Part shown: positions 7,841 to 15,758 of the stretch, one piece after another
How positions within the stretch are numbered: position 1 is the stretch's first letter
Layout of the letters: each line of letters starts with the position of its first letter
NCBI GenBank assembly: GCA_019695345.1
Contig: JAIBAE010000001.1
Location: forward strand, 82,280-146,279
Length of the DNA stretch: 64,000 nucleotides
Direction of reading: 5' to 3'
Origin: Bacteroidota bacterium
GTDB taxonomy: Bacteria; Bacteroidota; Ignavibacteria; Kapaibacteriales; NICIL-2
Notes under the pieces: model-generated
Database searches by the model: none
Told to the model about the DNA's origin: nothing
Seen by the model: only the letters and a program-made list of their open reading frames with translations
Made by a program: the position numbers and the translations under genes

Positions 7841-8929
7841 ATGAAAACAGTTGCACTCATCATGGCAGGGGGAACAGGAGCCCGGTTATATCCCCGAAGC
7901 ACCGCAAAACATCCAAAACAACTGATACATCTTCTTGGCGAAGGCACAATGATTCAAAACACCGTTATGCGCCTTATGCCGTTGTTTACACCCGAAGATA
8001 TTTATATTGTAACAAGCGATGACCTTGCCCCATTAGTTAAAGAACAATTACCGGCAATTCCCGCACATAATATTATTATGGAGCCGTTCCGCCGAAACAC
8101 AGCACCATCGTTAGCATTATCAAACATTATGCTTGGCAAACGTTACGACCCCGATACTGTTGTTGTATCGGTTCCAAGCGACCACATTGTACATAATGTA
8201 GGCGAGTTCCACCAAAGCTTGGAAGTTGCCATAGAAACCGCGCATACGCTGCAAGGAATTGTAACCATAGGTATCGAACCAACCCGACCAGAAACAGGAT
8301 ACGGTTATGTACAAATAAGCGATGAGCCCGAATCTCTTGGTGCGCTATATCAACAAAACGTTCGTAATGTTACGGTGTTTGCCGAGAAGCCCGATGTAGC
8401 AACAGCACAACGCTTTATTGATGCCGGAGACTTTTTGTGGAACAGCGGTATGTTTGTATATCGCCTTGATACTTTCGATAAAGAATTCCAAACACACTTG
8501 CCCGAACACGCTCCGCTTTTCGAGCCGTTAAAACAGGAAACATCGCTTGCCGCATTTAACCAGTTATTGCATAATGCCTACCGCCAGATTCGTCCGGTAT
8601 CTATGGATTACGGCATCATGGAAAAAACAAACAACGTGCAGTGCATAATAAGTTCATTCGAATGGAGCGACGTAGGCTCATGGGATGAACTCTACCGCCT
8701 ATCCAAAAAAGATTCGCGCAAAAATGTGTTGGAAGGCGATGTGTTTACCGTTGGTACCAAAGGTTGCTTTGTTAGCAGTTACGGAAAAGTAATAGGTTTG
8801 GTTGGCGTAGAAGATTTAGTAGTAATTGATTCCGAAAATGTATTACTTATTACAAAGCGCGGCAACACACAAACCGTTAGCGAGCTTGTGGATTTACTCC
8901 GTCGAAAACAAATACATAAATTGATATAA
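7841..8929 (+). CDS. manC: Mannose-1-phosphate guanylyltransferase
   Basis: The product has 362 residues. It makes GDP-mannose from GTP and mannose-1-phosphate, for surface polysaccharide or glycoprotein sugars. The nucleotidyltransferase signature MAGGTGARLYPRSTAKHPKQ is at residues 9-28, with the metal-binding aspartate in VPSDHIV near residue 112, then EKPDVATAQRF and FLWNSGMFVYR, all usual for the GMP family. This is the short form without the isomerase domain of the bifunctional ManC/AlgA type. The C-terminus (DLVVIDSENVLLITKR) matches the left-handed helix part. Family A copy A3 begins three bases past the stop. Confidence 0.93.
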   Translation: MKTVALIMAGGTGARLYPRSTAKHPKQLIHLLGEGTMIQNTVMRLMPLFTPEDIYIVTSDDLAPLVKEQLPAIPAHNIIMEPFRRNTAPSLALSNIMLGKRYDPDTVVVSVPSDHIVHNVGEFHQSLEVAIETAHTLQGIVTIGIEPTRPETGYGYVQISDEPESLGALYQQNVRNVTVFAEKPDVATAQRFIDAGDFLWNSGMFVYRLDTFDKEFQTHLPEHAPLFEPLKQETSLAAFNQLLHNAYRQIRPVSMDYGIMEKTNNVQCIISSFEWSDVGSWDELYRLSKKDSRKNVLEGDVFTVGTKGCFVSSYGKVIGLVGVEDLVVIDSENVLLITKRGNTQTVSELVDLLRRKQIHKLI

Positions 8930-8931
8930 GT

Positions 8932-8993
8932 GTTGCTATCGCCCGACCGCTCCGAACGGTTTGTTACAAACAGCCGGTGCTGTGCGGGAAAGT
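8932..8993 (+). repeat. Family A element, copy A3
   Basis: GCTATCGC, CCGCt pairing four of five bases with TGCGG, 31-nt loop. It sits just after the manC stop in the same direction. Confidence 0.85.
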
Positions 8994-9014
8994 ACAATCA
9001 ATTTCCAGACAACC

Positions 9015-9803
9015 ATGTTCCGATATTTTACGTTATGGTATTCGTTCTTTACAAATTCACTTTCGCGTGAGTTGGAATACCGTTGGCATTTTATTGCGCA
9101 GTTCACCATGGATATTGTGTGGTATGCCGTACAACTGCTGTTGTTTGAAGTATTGTTTTTATATGCTCCAACTATAGGTGGCATCAACAAAACCGATATG
9201 CATATTTTTCTGGGAACGTTATTTGTAATTGATGCCATGAACATGACGTTAACTTCGCACAACTTTTTTGCTTTCCCGGATTTAATTCGCAGCGGCGAGT
9301 TAGATTTCTATCTTATACGCCCTGTATCTACCGTGTTTATGAGTTCGTTCAGGTTCCCGAGTATTGGCTCGTTTATGAACTTACTCACAGCAATCTCGTT
9401 TTTGGTGTATTCGCTTGCACAAGTTCCATTAGCCGAACGAATACCGGGACTTTTGATATACCCGTTGTTTGTTGTATTAGGTTTGGCGGTGATGACTGCA
9501 TTCCAACTAATTTTTATGGGTATATCGGTATTTACAGTTGGTGCCGATGGAATACAATGGATTCTATTTACCATCCACAACTTTGGAATGCGCCCCGATA
9601 CAATTTACACAGGTTTTTTCCGCAAAGTGTTGTTATATGTGTTTCCCCTATCGTTAATTGCATCTGTTCCCGCACGTTTGTTGTTTGCTAACCCCGATTA
9701 CGGTTTGATTGCAAGTTCGGGAATGTGCGGAATCGCATTTATATATGCTTCGTATCGCTTTTTTACATTTGCCTTAACCAAATATTCCGGGGCGAGTAGT
9801 TAA
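9015..9803 (+). CDS. ABC-2 type membrane permease (DUF990-like)
   Basis: The product has 262 residues. The ATG at 9015 (MFRYFTLWYSFFTNSL) is preferred because sequence upstream of it is family A repeat. There are six hydrophobic segments and the conserved DLIRSGELDFYLIRPVSTVF motif near residue 95, which is diagnostic for the ABC-2 permease family PF06182/DUF990, a family usually paired with an ABC ATPase for drug or polysaccharide export. The expected ATPase and second permease are not next to it. The substrate cannot be told from sequence. Confidence 0.85.
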   Translation: MFRYFTLWYSFFTNSLSRELEYRWHFIAQFTMDIVWYAVQLLLFEVLFLYAPTIGGINKTDMHIFLGTLFVIDAMNMTLTSHNFFAFPDLIRSGELDFYLIRPVSTVFMSSFRFPSIGSFMNLLTAISFLVYSLAQVPLAERIPGLLIYPLFVVLGLAVMTAFQLIFMGISVFTVGADGIQWILFTIHNFGMRPDTIYTGFFRKVLLYVFPLSLIASVPARLLFANPDYGLIASSGMCGIAFIYASYRFFTFALTKYSGASS

Positions 9804-9844
9804 AACCCCCATCATTTTTGAGGTGCTGTTGAACTGCCGCGCTA

Positions 9845-9906
9845 CTTTCGCGCAAAAACAACGAAAATTGGAAGAAAAACGCTTGGAGCGCATTGCGATA
9901 GCAAAA
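9845..9906 (-). repeat. Family A element, degenerate copy A19
   Basis: Minus strand reads TTTTGCTATCGC near one end and TTTTTGCGCGAAAG near the other, but the closing stem is poorly kept. Confidence 0.5.
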
Positions 9907-9919
9907 GACTAAAAATATT

Positions 9920-9950
9920 TTGCCATTTCCACCATTTAGCTGTATTTTCG
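9920..9950 (+). promoter_or_regulatory. Candidate promoter of the L31-S18 operon
   Basis: TTG at 9920-9922 and TATTTTCG at 9943-9950, 20 bp apart, 45 nt before the first start codon. Confidence 0.5.
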
Positions 9951-9994
9951 CAGTCCTAATTTTTATAATCCCCTAAAATTACAGGGTTTTCGGT

Positions 9995-10168
9995 ATGGCT
10001 AAACAGCAAACATTCTCGGATAAAATGAAAAAACAGAAGGTTGATTCACGTATCAACGTTCAGGTTATTAAAGCATATCGCTCCGATAAAGGAACCGTAA
10101 AGTATATTGAGCGGTTCGTTAAAGTGGAGGATGTAAATCAAGCAGAAAAAATTGATATATCACGATAA
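9995..10168 (+). CDS. Small basic protein, first gene of the L31-S18 operon
   Basis: The product has 57 residues, from ATG at 9995 to TAA at 10166-10168. It is Lys-rich at the start (MAKQQTFSDKMKKQK) and then has INVQVIKAYRSDKGTVKYIERFVKV, a short beta-type core. Being nine bp upstream of rpmE and in a translation-gene operon suggests a ribosome-associated role. I do not recognise a family by name. The base composition and codon use match the neighbours. Confidence 0.6.
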   Translation: MAKQQTFSDKMKKQKVDSRINVQVIKAYRSDKGTVKYIERFVKVEDVNQAEKIDISR

Positions 10169-10177
10169 GGTACCCAC

Positions 10178-10411
10178 ATGAAAAAAGGTATTCATCCGGC
10201 GTATAAACCGGTTACCATTGCAATGACAGACGGCTCTACCTTTGTAACACGTTCTTGCTACAAAGGCGACCGCATGGTTTTGGAAATTGATTCCAAATCA
10301 CATCCGTTTTTTACAGGTAAACAAATGCTTGTAGATACGGCAGGTCGTGTTGACCGTTTTAATAAACGCGCTATTAAAGCAAAAGAGATTAAAGAGAAAG
10401 GAACCAAATAA
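10178..10411 (+). CDS. rpmE: 50S ribosomal protein L31
   Basis: The product has 77 residues starting MKKGIHPAYKPV. The HPAYKPV opening and the SHPFFTGKQMLVDTAGRVDRFNKR motif are typical of bL31. It lacks the CxxC zinc pairs of the zinc form, having a single Cys, so it belongs to the cysteine-poor type, which persists when zinc is scarce. It is the middle gene of a three-gene operon: the stop overlaps the rpsR start by one base (TAATG). Confidence 0.93.
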   Translation: MKKGIHPAYKPVTIAMTDGSTFVTRSCYKGDRMVLEIDSKSHPFFTGKQMLVDTAGRVDRFNKRAIKAKEIKEKGTK

Positions 10412-10704
10412 TGCCTCCTCCAAACAGAAATAATGATATTCTCCAGCCACCAATGGCTGCAGCTTCATCACCATTCCGTAACCGCCAGCAAGTGGTTAAA
10501 AAGAAAACCAGCCCGATGAAAAATTCGCGCACGGTTGATTACTTAGACCACAAGTTCTTATCTCGTTTTATTAACGACCAAGGTAAAGTGTTACCACGCC
10601 GTATTACCGGCTTAACAGCTTTCCAACAACGCGAAATGTCGCGCGCTATTAAATACGCTCGCCATCTTGCATTGATTCCGTTTGTTGCGCAGGATACAAA
10701 GTAA
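10411..10704 (+). CDS. rpsR: 30S ribosomal protein S18
   Basis: The product has 97 residues. After an N-terminal extension of about 35 residues (Pro/Asn-rich, PPPNRNNDILQPP) comes the conserved core: TVDYLDHKFLSRFINDQGK, LPRRITGLTAFQQREMSRAIKYARHLALIPF. Core bS18 proteins are usually 70-85 residues, so the N-terminal extension is unusual. The gene partners of most bacteria (rpsF, ssb, rplI) are absent here, and L31 sits upstream instead. A strong intrinsic terminator follows. Confidence 0.95.
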   Translation: MPPPNRNNDILQPPMAAASSPFRNRQQVVKKKTSPMKNSRTVDYLDHKFLSRFINDQGKVLPRRITGLTAFQQREMSRAIKYARHLALIPFVAQDTK

Positions 10705-10734
10705 TTTTGTTGCCTGGCACACTAAAAAGTAAGA

Positions 10735-10767
10735 CCCGTTTACAATGCGTAAACGGGTTTTTTGTTT
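10735..10767 (+). terminator. Intrinsic terminator of the L31-S18 operon
   Basis: CCCGTTTAC-aatgc-GTAAACGGG followed by TTTTTTGTTTTT. A perfect 9-bp stem. Confidence 0.95.
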
Positions 10768-11091
10768 TTACCGACAGTTATATCTTTTTTTCTGAAAACA
10801 AGTCCGGTTTAGAAACTTTTTTCAAAAAATTTTATTTGGCTAAAACCCGCATGAATACGTAGCCGTCGGGTTGTTGGCAATTTTCCAAGACAATTATTTT
10901 TACATAGTGAAATTTTTGTGTGTGGAAAAAACGTGTGCAGTTCTGATATTTGCGGCGTGCTCAAACACTCCGTTTTCAATAGCGTTATTGATGGTGTTGT
11001 AGGGATGCAAAATCAACTGGTTTTGTAATACACTAAATGCAATTGTAAACAGAAAACTACCTTTCCAATTTAAACTCAAAAAGGTGTAACC
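10768..11091. other. AT-rich gap upstream of dnaA with one DnaA-box-like site
   Basis: This 324-bp gene-free stretch holds an AT-rich tract near 10785-10835 and one exact TTTTCCACA (minus strand, 10921-10929). No cluster of boxes is visible, so it is weak evidence for an origin. The dnaA promoter and leader must lie here. Confidence 0.4.
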
Positions 11092-12591
11092 TTGGCAAAG
11101 AAACTTGATACGCTGAACCTGTTTCCACAGGCGGCGAAGGAGGTTGTCACCCCTGTTCGCATGGTAGCGGGGAAAGATCCTTCCACAGATCAGTCGGAGA
11201 CTGGTAAACTTTGGAAACAATGCTTAGATATAATTCGCGATAACGTATCGCAGCAAGTATTCAAAACATGGTTCGAACCTATTCGGTCAATCAGCTGGGA
11301 AAACAGAGAAATGACTGTTCAGGTTCCAAGTCAGTTCTTTTACGAATGGCTTGAAGAACATTATTACGGCTTATTACAAAAAACAATATATCAGGTGCTT
11401 GGCGCACATGCCCGTTTGAAGTATGAAGTTGTGGTTGAGAACACAACCGAAACTTTGGAGCAACGTACAATTAAGTTACCTGCGTTCCGCCAATCACCGG
11501 CATCATCGGTACAGACGCAATTACCGTTTACACCTACGGCACCGGTACAGGCAAATTTTCCTGCCTATTTAAATCCGCGTTATACATTCGATAACTTTAT
11601 CAATGGCGAAAGCAATCAACTTGCTTTTTCGGCGGCACAGGCAGTTTCGGAAAATCCCGGACGCACACGGTTTAACCCATTGGTGTTATACGGTAACACC
11701 GGTTTAGGTAAAACTCACCTTGTGCAAGCTATTGGTAACCGTATCATAGAAAAAAACAGAATGGCTCGCGTTCTCTACACAACCAGCGAACGCTTTACCA
11801 TGGAATACGTTAATGCAATACAAAGCAACAAGGTAAACGAGTTCACAGCGTTTTACCGTAGTGTTGATGTATTGATTGTAGATGACATCCAGTTCTTTGC
11901 CGGCAAAGAAAAAACGCAGGATAATTTCTTCCATACGTTTAACTCGTTGCATCAGCAAGGCAAACAACTTATCCTTACAAGCGACCGTCCGCCAAAAGAA
12001 TTACAAGATGTTGACGACCGTTTAATCTCTCGTTTCCAATGGGGATTAACCGCCGATGTGCAATTACCCGACTACGAGATGCGCATGGCAATTTTGCAAC
12101 GTAAAAGCTTAGACGAAGGAATGGAAATGCCTTTGGCTATAGTAGAGTACATTGCACGCCACGTTACTTCCAGCGTTCGCGAACTTGAAGGTTGCTTAAT
12201 CAGTTTAATTGCTAAAGTATCGTTAGATGGGCGCGAGGCAACACTCGATTTAGCCAAAGAAGTTGTTCGCGGTGTTACAGGCGGTAGCGGAATGCTGCGT
12301 CCGTTAAACATGGACGACATCAAAGAAGAAGTCTCAACCTACTACGGATTGCCCATAGATTTACTTGCCGGCAAAACACGCAAACACGAAGTTGTTCTTG
12401 CGCGCCAGGTGTGTATGTATTTGGCAAAACAACTTACCAACATGTCGCTAAAAAGTATTGGCTCGCACTTTGGCGGTCGAGACCATACAACAGTATTGCA
12501 CTCAATTCAGATGATTGAGAATTACTTAGATACCGACCGCACAGTAGCGCAATCGGTTGAGTTACTTCGCAAAAAAGTATCGCACGATTAA
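11092..12591 (+). CDS. dnaA: Chromosomal replication initiator DnaA
   Basis: The product has 499 residues from a TTG start at 11092 with AAGGTG 5-10 bp upstream, which decides it. DnaA binds origin boxes and opens the duplex in an ATP-dependent way. Visible motifs: Walker A GNTGLGKTH near residue 202, Walker B VLIVDDIQF near 262, box-VII area SRFQWGLTADV, and the C-terminal signature GGRDHTTVLHS near 463 that contacts the DnaA box. The N-terminal DnaA-specific region (WKQCLDIIRDNVSQQVFKTWF) is intact. The next gene is not dnaN but a peptidase, so the usual dnaA-dnaN order is lost here. An intrinsic terminator and two family A elements follow. Confidence 0.97.
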   Translation: MAKKLDTLNLFPQAAKEVVTPVRMVAGKDPSTDQSETGKLWKQCLDIIRDNVSQQVFKTWFEPIRSISWENREMTVQVPSQFFYEWLEEHYYGLLQKTIYQVLGAHARLKYEVVVENTTETLEQRTIKLPAFRQSPASSVQTQLPFTPTAPVQANFPAYLNPRYTFDNFINGESNQLAFSAAQAVSENPGRTRFNPLVLYGNTGLGKTHLVQAIGNRIIEKNRMARVLYTTSERFTMEYVNAIQSNKVNEFTAFYRSVDVLIVDDIQFFAGKEKTQDNFFHTFNSLHQQGKQLILTSDRPPKELQDVDDRLISRFQWGLTADVQLPDYEMRMAILQRKSLDEGMEMPLAIVEYIARHVTSSVRELEGCLISLIAKVSLDGREATLDLAKEVVRGVTGGSGMLRPLNMDDIKEEVSTYYGLPIDLLAGKTRKHEVVLARQVCMYLAKQLTNMSLKSIGSHFGGRDHTTVLHSIQMIENYLDTDRTVAQSVELLRKKVSHD

Positions 12592-12617
12592 CCAAACAAT
12601 TGCAGTATTTGTAACAA

Positions 12618-12657
12618 CCCTATCCGCAATAAAACCGGATGGGGTTTGTTTTTTTTG
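12618..12657 (+). terminator. Intrinsic terminator of dnaA running into family A copy A4
   Basis: CCCTATCCG pairs with CGGATGGGG (one G-U), then TTTGTTTTTTTT, whose end is also the start of element A4. Confidence 0.85.
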
Positions 12658-12717
12658 CTATCGCCTGACGGCACCACACAGTACTCAATCCCACACCCAC
12701 CACCTGCCGGAAAGAAC
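12652..12717 (+). repeat. Family A element, copy A4 (CGGCA/TGCCG type)
   Basis: GCTATCGC, stem CGGCA/TGCCG, 31-nt loop. The stem swaps C-G for G-C at the second pair compared with the common CCGCA/TGCGG. Confidence 0.88.
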
Positions 12718-12768
12718 CGCTACTATAACACAATGTTCACAATTGAGAAGATTTTTTGTAAGAGGATA

Positions 12769-12826
12769 TTTCCCGCAGTAGAACATAATTTATTTGATGA
12801 GGTGCGGTGCGGTCTGGCGATAGCAG
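12769..12826 (-). repeat. Family A element, copy A5
   Basis: Minus-strand copy with CCGCA/TGCGG, facing A4 about 50 bp away. The gap between them holds CCGCTACTATAACACA, which also occurs in the loop of A9. Confidence 0.85.
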
Positions 12827-12943
12827 AAAATATGAAAATACTTGTTTGAGAAAATGTTGTGCGGGGCTATCTTGCGTGTTCTGCTTAGCGTTTACACGCC
12901 AATTAACTTGAGCATATTGTATTAATCTTTATTAGTTGTAATT

Positions 12944-14644
12944 ATGACGCAGTTTAAGGACATTCCCTACACACGCCCTGATTTTAATGCCTTTAAAGAA
13001 AACTTCACATCGCTGATGGATGACTTTAAAAATGCTTCATCGTGGCAGGTGCAGGATGAAATCATGCAAAAAATTAATGATGCGCGAAACGATATTGATA
13101 CTGACTTCTCTATTGTTAGCGTACGGAACTCTATTGATACCACCGACCCGTTTTACGAAACCGAGCAGGAGTTTATGGACAATCTGAGTCCGTTGTATTC
13201 GGAGTTGGTGACGGAATATTACAAAGTATTGGCGGCATCGCCGTACCGAACCGATTTGGAAAACAAATGGGGCAAACAACTTTTCCGTTTAGCCGAGATG
13301 AGTGCAAAGTGTATATCGCCGGAGGTTATTGAAGACCTTCAGCACGAAAACACATTAAGCACAGAATATCAGAAGCTATTGGCATCGGCTAAAATTATGT
13401 TTGATGGCGAAGAGCGTAATCTTGCCGCTATGGCTCCGTATATGCAACATACCGACCGCTCGGTACGCCAGGAAGCAAGCAAAGCTAAGTGGGCATTCTT
13501 TACCGAGAACAGCGAACAACTTGATAGAATCTACGATGACTTAGTGCGCTTACGAACAAGCATTGCGCATAAACTTGGTTTTAAGAACTATGTAGATCTT
13601 GGCTATATGCGTATGGCGCGTTCGGATTACAACGAAGCAATGGTTGCCGGATACCGCGAAAAAATTCACCGCAACATTGTACCTATTACCCAACGCTTGC
13701 GCGAACGCCAGAAAAACCGTTTGGGTTTAGATAAACTTACCTTTGTAGATGAAGGATTATACTTTAACTCTGGTAACCCAACACCAAAAGGCGACCCCGA
13801 TTGGATTGTTGCCCGTGCAAAAGAAATGTATGCTGATATGTCGCCAGAAACAAACGAGTTCTTCTCGTTCTTGTGCGATAATGGATTAATGGATTTGGTA
13901 AACCGTCCAACAAAATCGGGTGGTGGGTACTGCACAATGTTCCCTAAATACAAAGCACCATTTATCTTCTCGAACTTTAACGGTACTTCGCACGATGTTG
14001 ATGTATTAACGCACGAGGCAGGGCACGCATTCCAATGCTACATGAGCCGTAACAACGGAATTGCCGAGTACTATTTCCCAACAATGGAAGCATGCGAAAT
14101 TCACTCCATGAGCATGGAGTTCTTTGCATGGAAATGGATAAAAAGTTTCTTTAAGGAAGACGAAGACAAATATCAATTCGAGCATCTTAGCGGCGCATTG
14201 TTATTCTTGCCGTATGGTGTAACGGTTGATGAGTTCCAGCACTTTGTATATAACAACCCAACAGCAACACCAACCGAACGTAAACAAGCATGGCGTGGTA
14301 TTGAGAAAAAATACTTACCGCACCGCGATTACGCCGGCGAGCCATTCTTAGAAGCAGGCGGTTTGTGGCAACAACAAAAACACATATATCAGTCGCCGTT
14401 CTATTACATCGATTACACCCTTGCACAAGTGTGTGCATTGCAGTTTTGGGTTCGTACAAAAACCGACCGCGATGGTGCATGGAAAGATTATCTGGAGCTT
14501 TGCAAAGCCGGTGGCAAGTACTCGTTTACCGAGCTTGTAAAATTGGCAAACCTGCATTCACCGTTCGAGGAACAAAGCTTTGAGAATATCATTGGCGATA
14601 TAAATCACCGTTTAGATGGCGTTCCCGATTCTCACTTTGCATAA
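12944..14644 (+). CDS. M3 family oligoendopeptidase (PepF-like)
   Basis: The product has 566 residues. It is a cytoplasmic zinc peptidase that degrades short peptides. The zinc site is HEAGH in LTHEAGHAFQCYMS near residue 357, with the third ligand Glu supplied by the EACEIHSMSMEFF helix about 25 residues later. Other family blocks are EYQKLLASAK, IAHKLGFKNYVDLGYMRMARSDY, and FQHFVYNNPTATPTERK. The length is usual for PepF-type enzymes. It is monocistronic: an intrinsic terminator follows at 14664. The assignment is firm; the gene name pepF is likely but the exact subfamily is not settled. Confidence 0.92.
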   Translation: MTQFKDIPYTRPDFNAFKENFTSLMDDFKNASSWQVQDEIMQKINDARNDIDTDFSIVSVRNSIDTTDPFYETEQEFMDNLSPLYSELVTEYYKVLAASPYRTDLENKWGKQLFRLAEMSAKCISPEVIEDLQHENTLSTEYQKLLASAKIMFDGEERNLAAMAPYMQHTDRSVRQEASKAKWAFFTENSEQLDRIYDDLVRLRTSIAHKLGFKNYVDLGYMRMARSDYNEAMVAGYREKIHRNIVPITQRLRERQKNRLGLDKLTFVDEGLYFNSGNPTPKGDPDWIVARAKEMYADMSPETNEFFSFLCDNGLMDLVNRPTKSGGGYCTMFPKYKAPFIFSNFNGTSHDVDVLTHEAGHAFQCYMSRNNGIAEYYFPTMEACEIHSMSMEFFAWKWIKSFFKEDEDKYQFEHLSGALLFLPYGVTVDEFQHFVYNNPTATPTERKQAWRGIEKKYLPHRDYAGEPFLEAGGLWQQQKHIYQSPFYYIDYTLAQVCALQFWVRTKTDRDGAWKDYLELCKAGGKYSFTELVKLANLHSPFEEQSFENIIGDINHRLDGVPDSHFA

Positions 14645-14663
14645 AAAGTATCCGTTAGTAATA

Positions 14664-14700
14664 AAGGTCAGGAGTTGTACTTCTGACCTTTTCTTTTTTT
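14664..14700 (+). terminator. Intrinsic terminator
   Basis: AAGGTCAG-11 nt-CTGACCTT followed by a T-rich run. Confidence 0.85.
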
Positions 14701-14703
14701 TGG

Positions 14704-14773
14704 GCACCCACATTGTGCCGAAGCGAACCTTCAGCGCGCAAACCCTGTGCGAGCCGCACGTTCTGCGGCGCAG
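14704..14773 (-). repeat. Family B element, copy B4
   Basis: Minus strand begins CTGCGCCGCAGAACGTGCGG and is nearly identical to B2 over about 50 bases. It contains the same GTGCG-gct-CGCAC hairpin. Confidence 0.85.
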
Positions 14774-14815
14774 ATGCTAACAATAAAGCCAATAGATAAT
14801 TATATTACTCCAAAT

Positions 14816-14842
14816 TGAAAAAGGCGGGATATGTTCCCGCCT
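14816..14842 (-). terminator. Intrinsic terminator for the minus-strand gene
   Basis: Minus strand AGGCGGGA-loop-TCCCGCCT then TTTTT. Confidence 0.8.
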
Positions 14843-14873
14843 AATCGTGATTAACATGTAAATTAAAAGTGCG

Positions 14874-15743
14874 CTACCTAATAACAACAAATTGAGCTTG
14901 AGCAAAGTAGTTGTCAATTTTATATCGAACAATATAAGTTCCTTGTTCAAATTGCGAAACGTCAAAACTAACAACATCTGTTGCAATGCGTGTTGCATGT
15001 ATAGGTATTGCTATACCAAACAAATTTACTACCTCTGTTGTAATCGGACTATGCGACATAACTCCCGTATTAACAAAAACTCTATCGGAAGTTGGATTTG
15101 GAAAAACAGTTGCAACGGGTGTACTTGCTTGTTCATCAACTGATGTTGTAATATCACTAACATCACCTAAAGTATCACCATTAACAATACAGCCAACCAA
15201 ATACTCAATGTCACTACCAACATCTTGTGTTCTTAGAATATATCCAATGCCTTCTGCTAAATACTCGTGGGATCCTTCGTGTATAGGTCTGTTGGGATAT
15301 TTCCAATAATGGCGAGTTTTAACTCTGCGTCCTAATATCTGTCCATCAAATTCTTCAATAAGTTGATGAAATAACAAAGTATCACCCAATTGATTGATAA
15401 TAGGATAGGTTTCATGGACTTGCACATCAAGGCGGTATGTTAAGACTTTTGACTGCGTTAAATCTGACTTATCTTTAGTGTCAGCATATTGAACTGTTTT
15501 GTGTACTTTATCAATCACCTTTGCTGTGGTAGTTGTAAAATTCCCGAAATAAAAGTACAAAGAATGTTCTGTATCTACAGAATCACGCACTATAGGTTCA
15601 ATCCTGCGGGGCACTCCTTTCTCAATCTCGTATACGCGTTTATCCCCAACATGAAGTGGGTAGTAATCTAATGGTTCCTGAGCAAACAGAGAAATAGTGT
15701 AAAGTAAAAGTAATAGCGGAATTATTAAAGTAGTAGTTTTCAT
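14874..15743 (-). CDS. Secreted protein with a type IX sorting domain
   Basis: The product has 289 residues. It starts with a signal peptide (MKTTTLIIPLLLLLYTI, cleavage near LFAQ). The middle is beta-rich with no recognised enzyme motif (YYPLHVGDKRVYEIEKG, VQVHETYPIINQLGD). The last 75 residues form a Por secretion system C-terminal sorting domain: FPNPTSDRVFVNTG, VVNLFGI, FEQGTYIVRY and the ending FVVIR. Substrates of that system cross the outer membrane and become surface-attached or released. It is 15 bp downstream of the M6-like peptidase gene on the same strand, so the two are probably co-transcribed. Confidence 0.8.
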   Translation of the reverse strand: MKTTTLIIPLLLLLYTISLFAQEPLDYYPLHVGDKRVYEIEKGVPRRIEPIVRDSVDTEHSLYFYFGNFTTTTAKVIDKVHKTVQYADTKDKSDLTQSKVLTYRLDVQVHETYPIINQLGDTLLFHQLIEEFDGQILGRRVKTRHYWKYPNRPIHEGSHEYLAEGIGYILRTQDVGSDIEYLVGCIVNGDTLGDVSDITTSVDEQASTPVATVFPNPTSDRVFVNTGVMSHSPITTEVVNLFGIAIPIHATRIATDVVSFDVSQFEQGTYIVRYKIDNYFAQAQFVVIR

Positions 15744-15758
15744 ATTAGTGTGATTTTT

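Noticed and set aside
10768..11091. Chromosomal origin of replication upstream of dnaA
   Set aside because: Only one DnaA-box-like site; no cluster and no dnaN neighbour.
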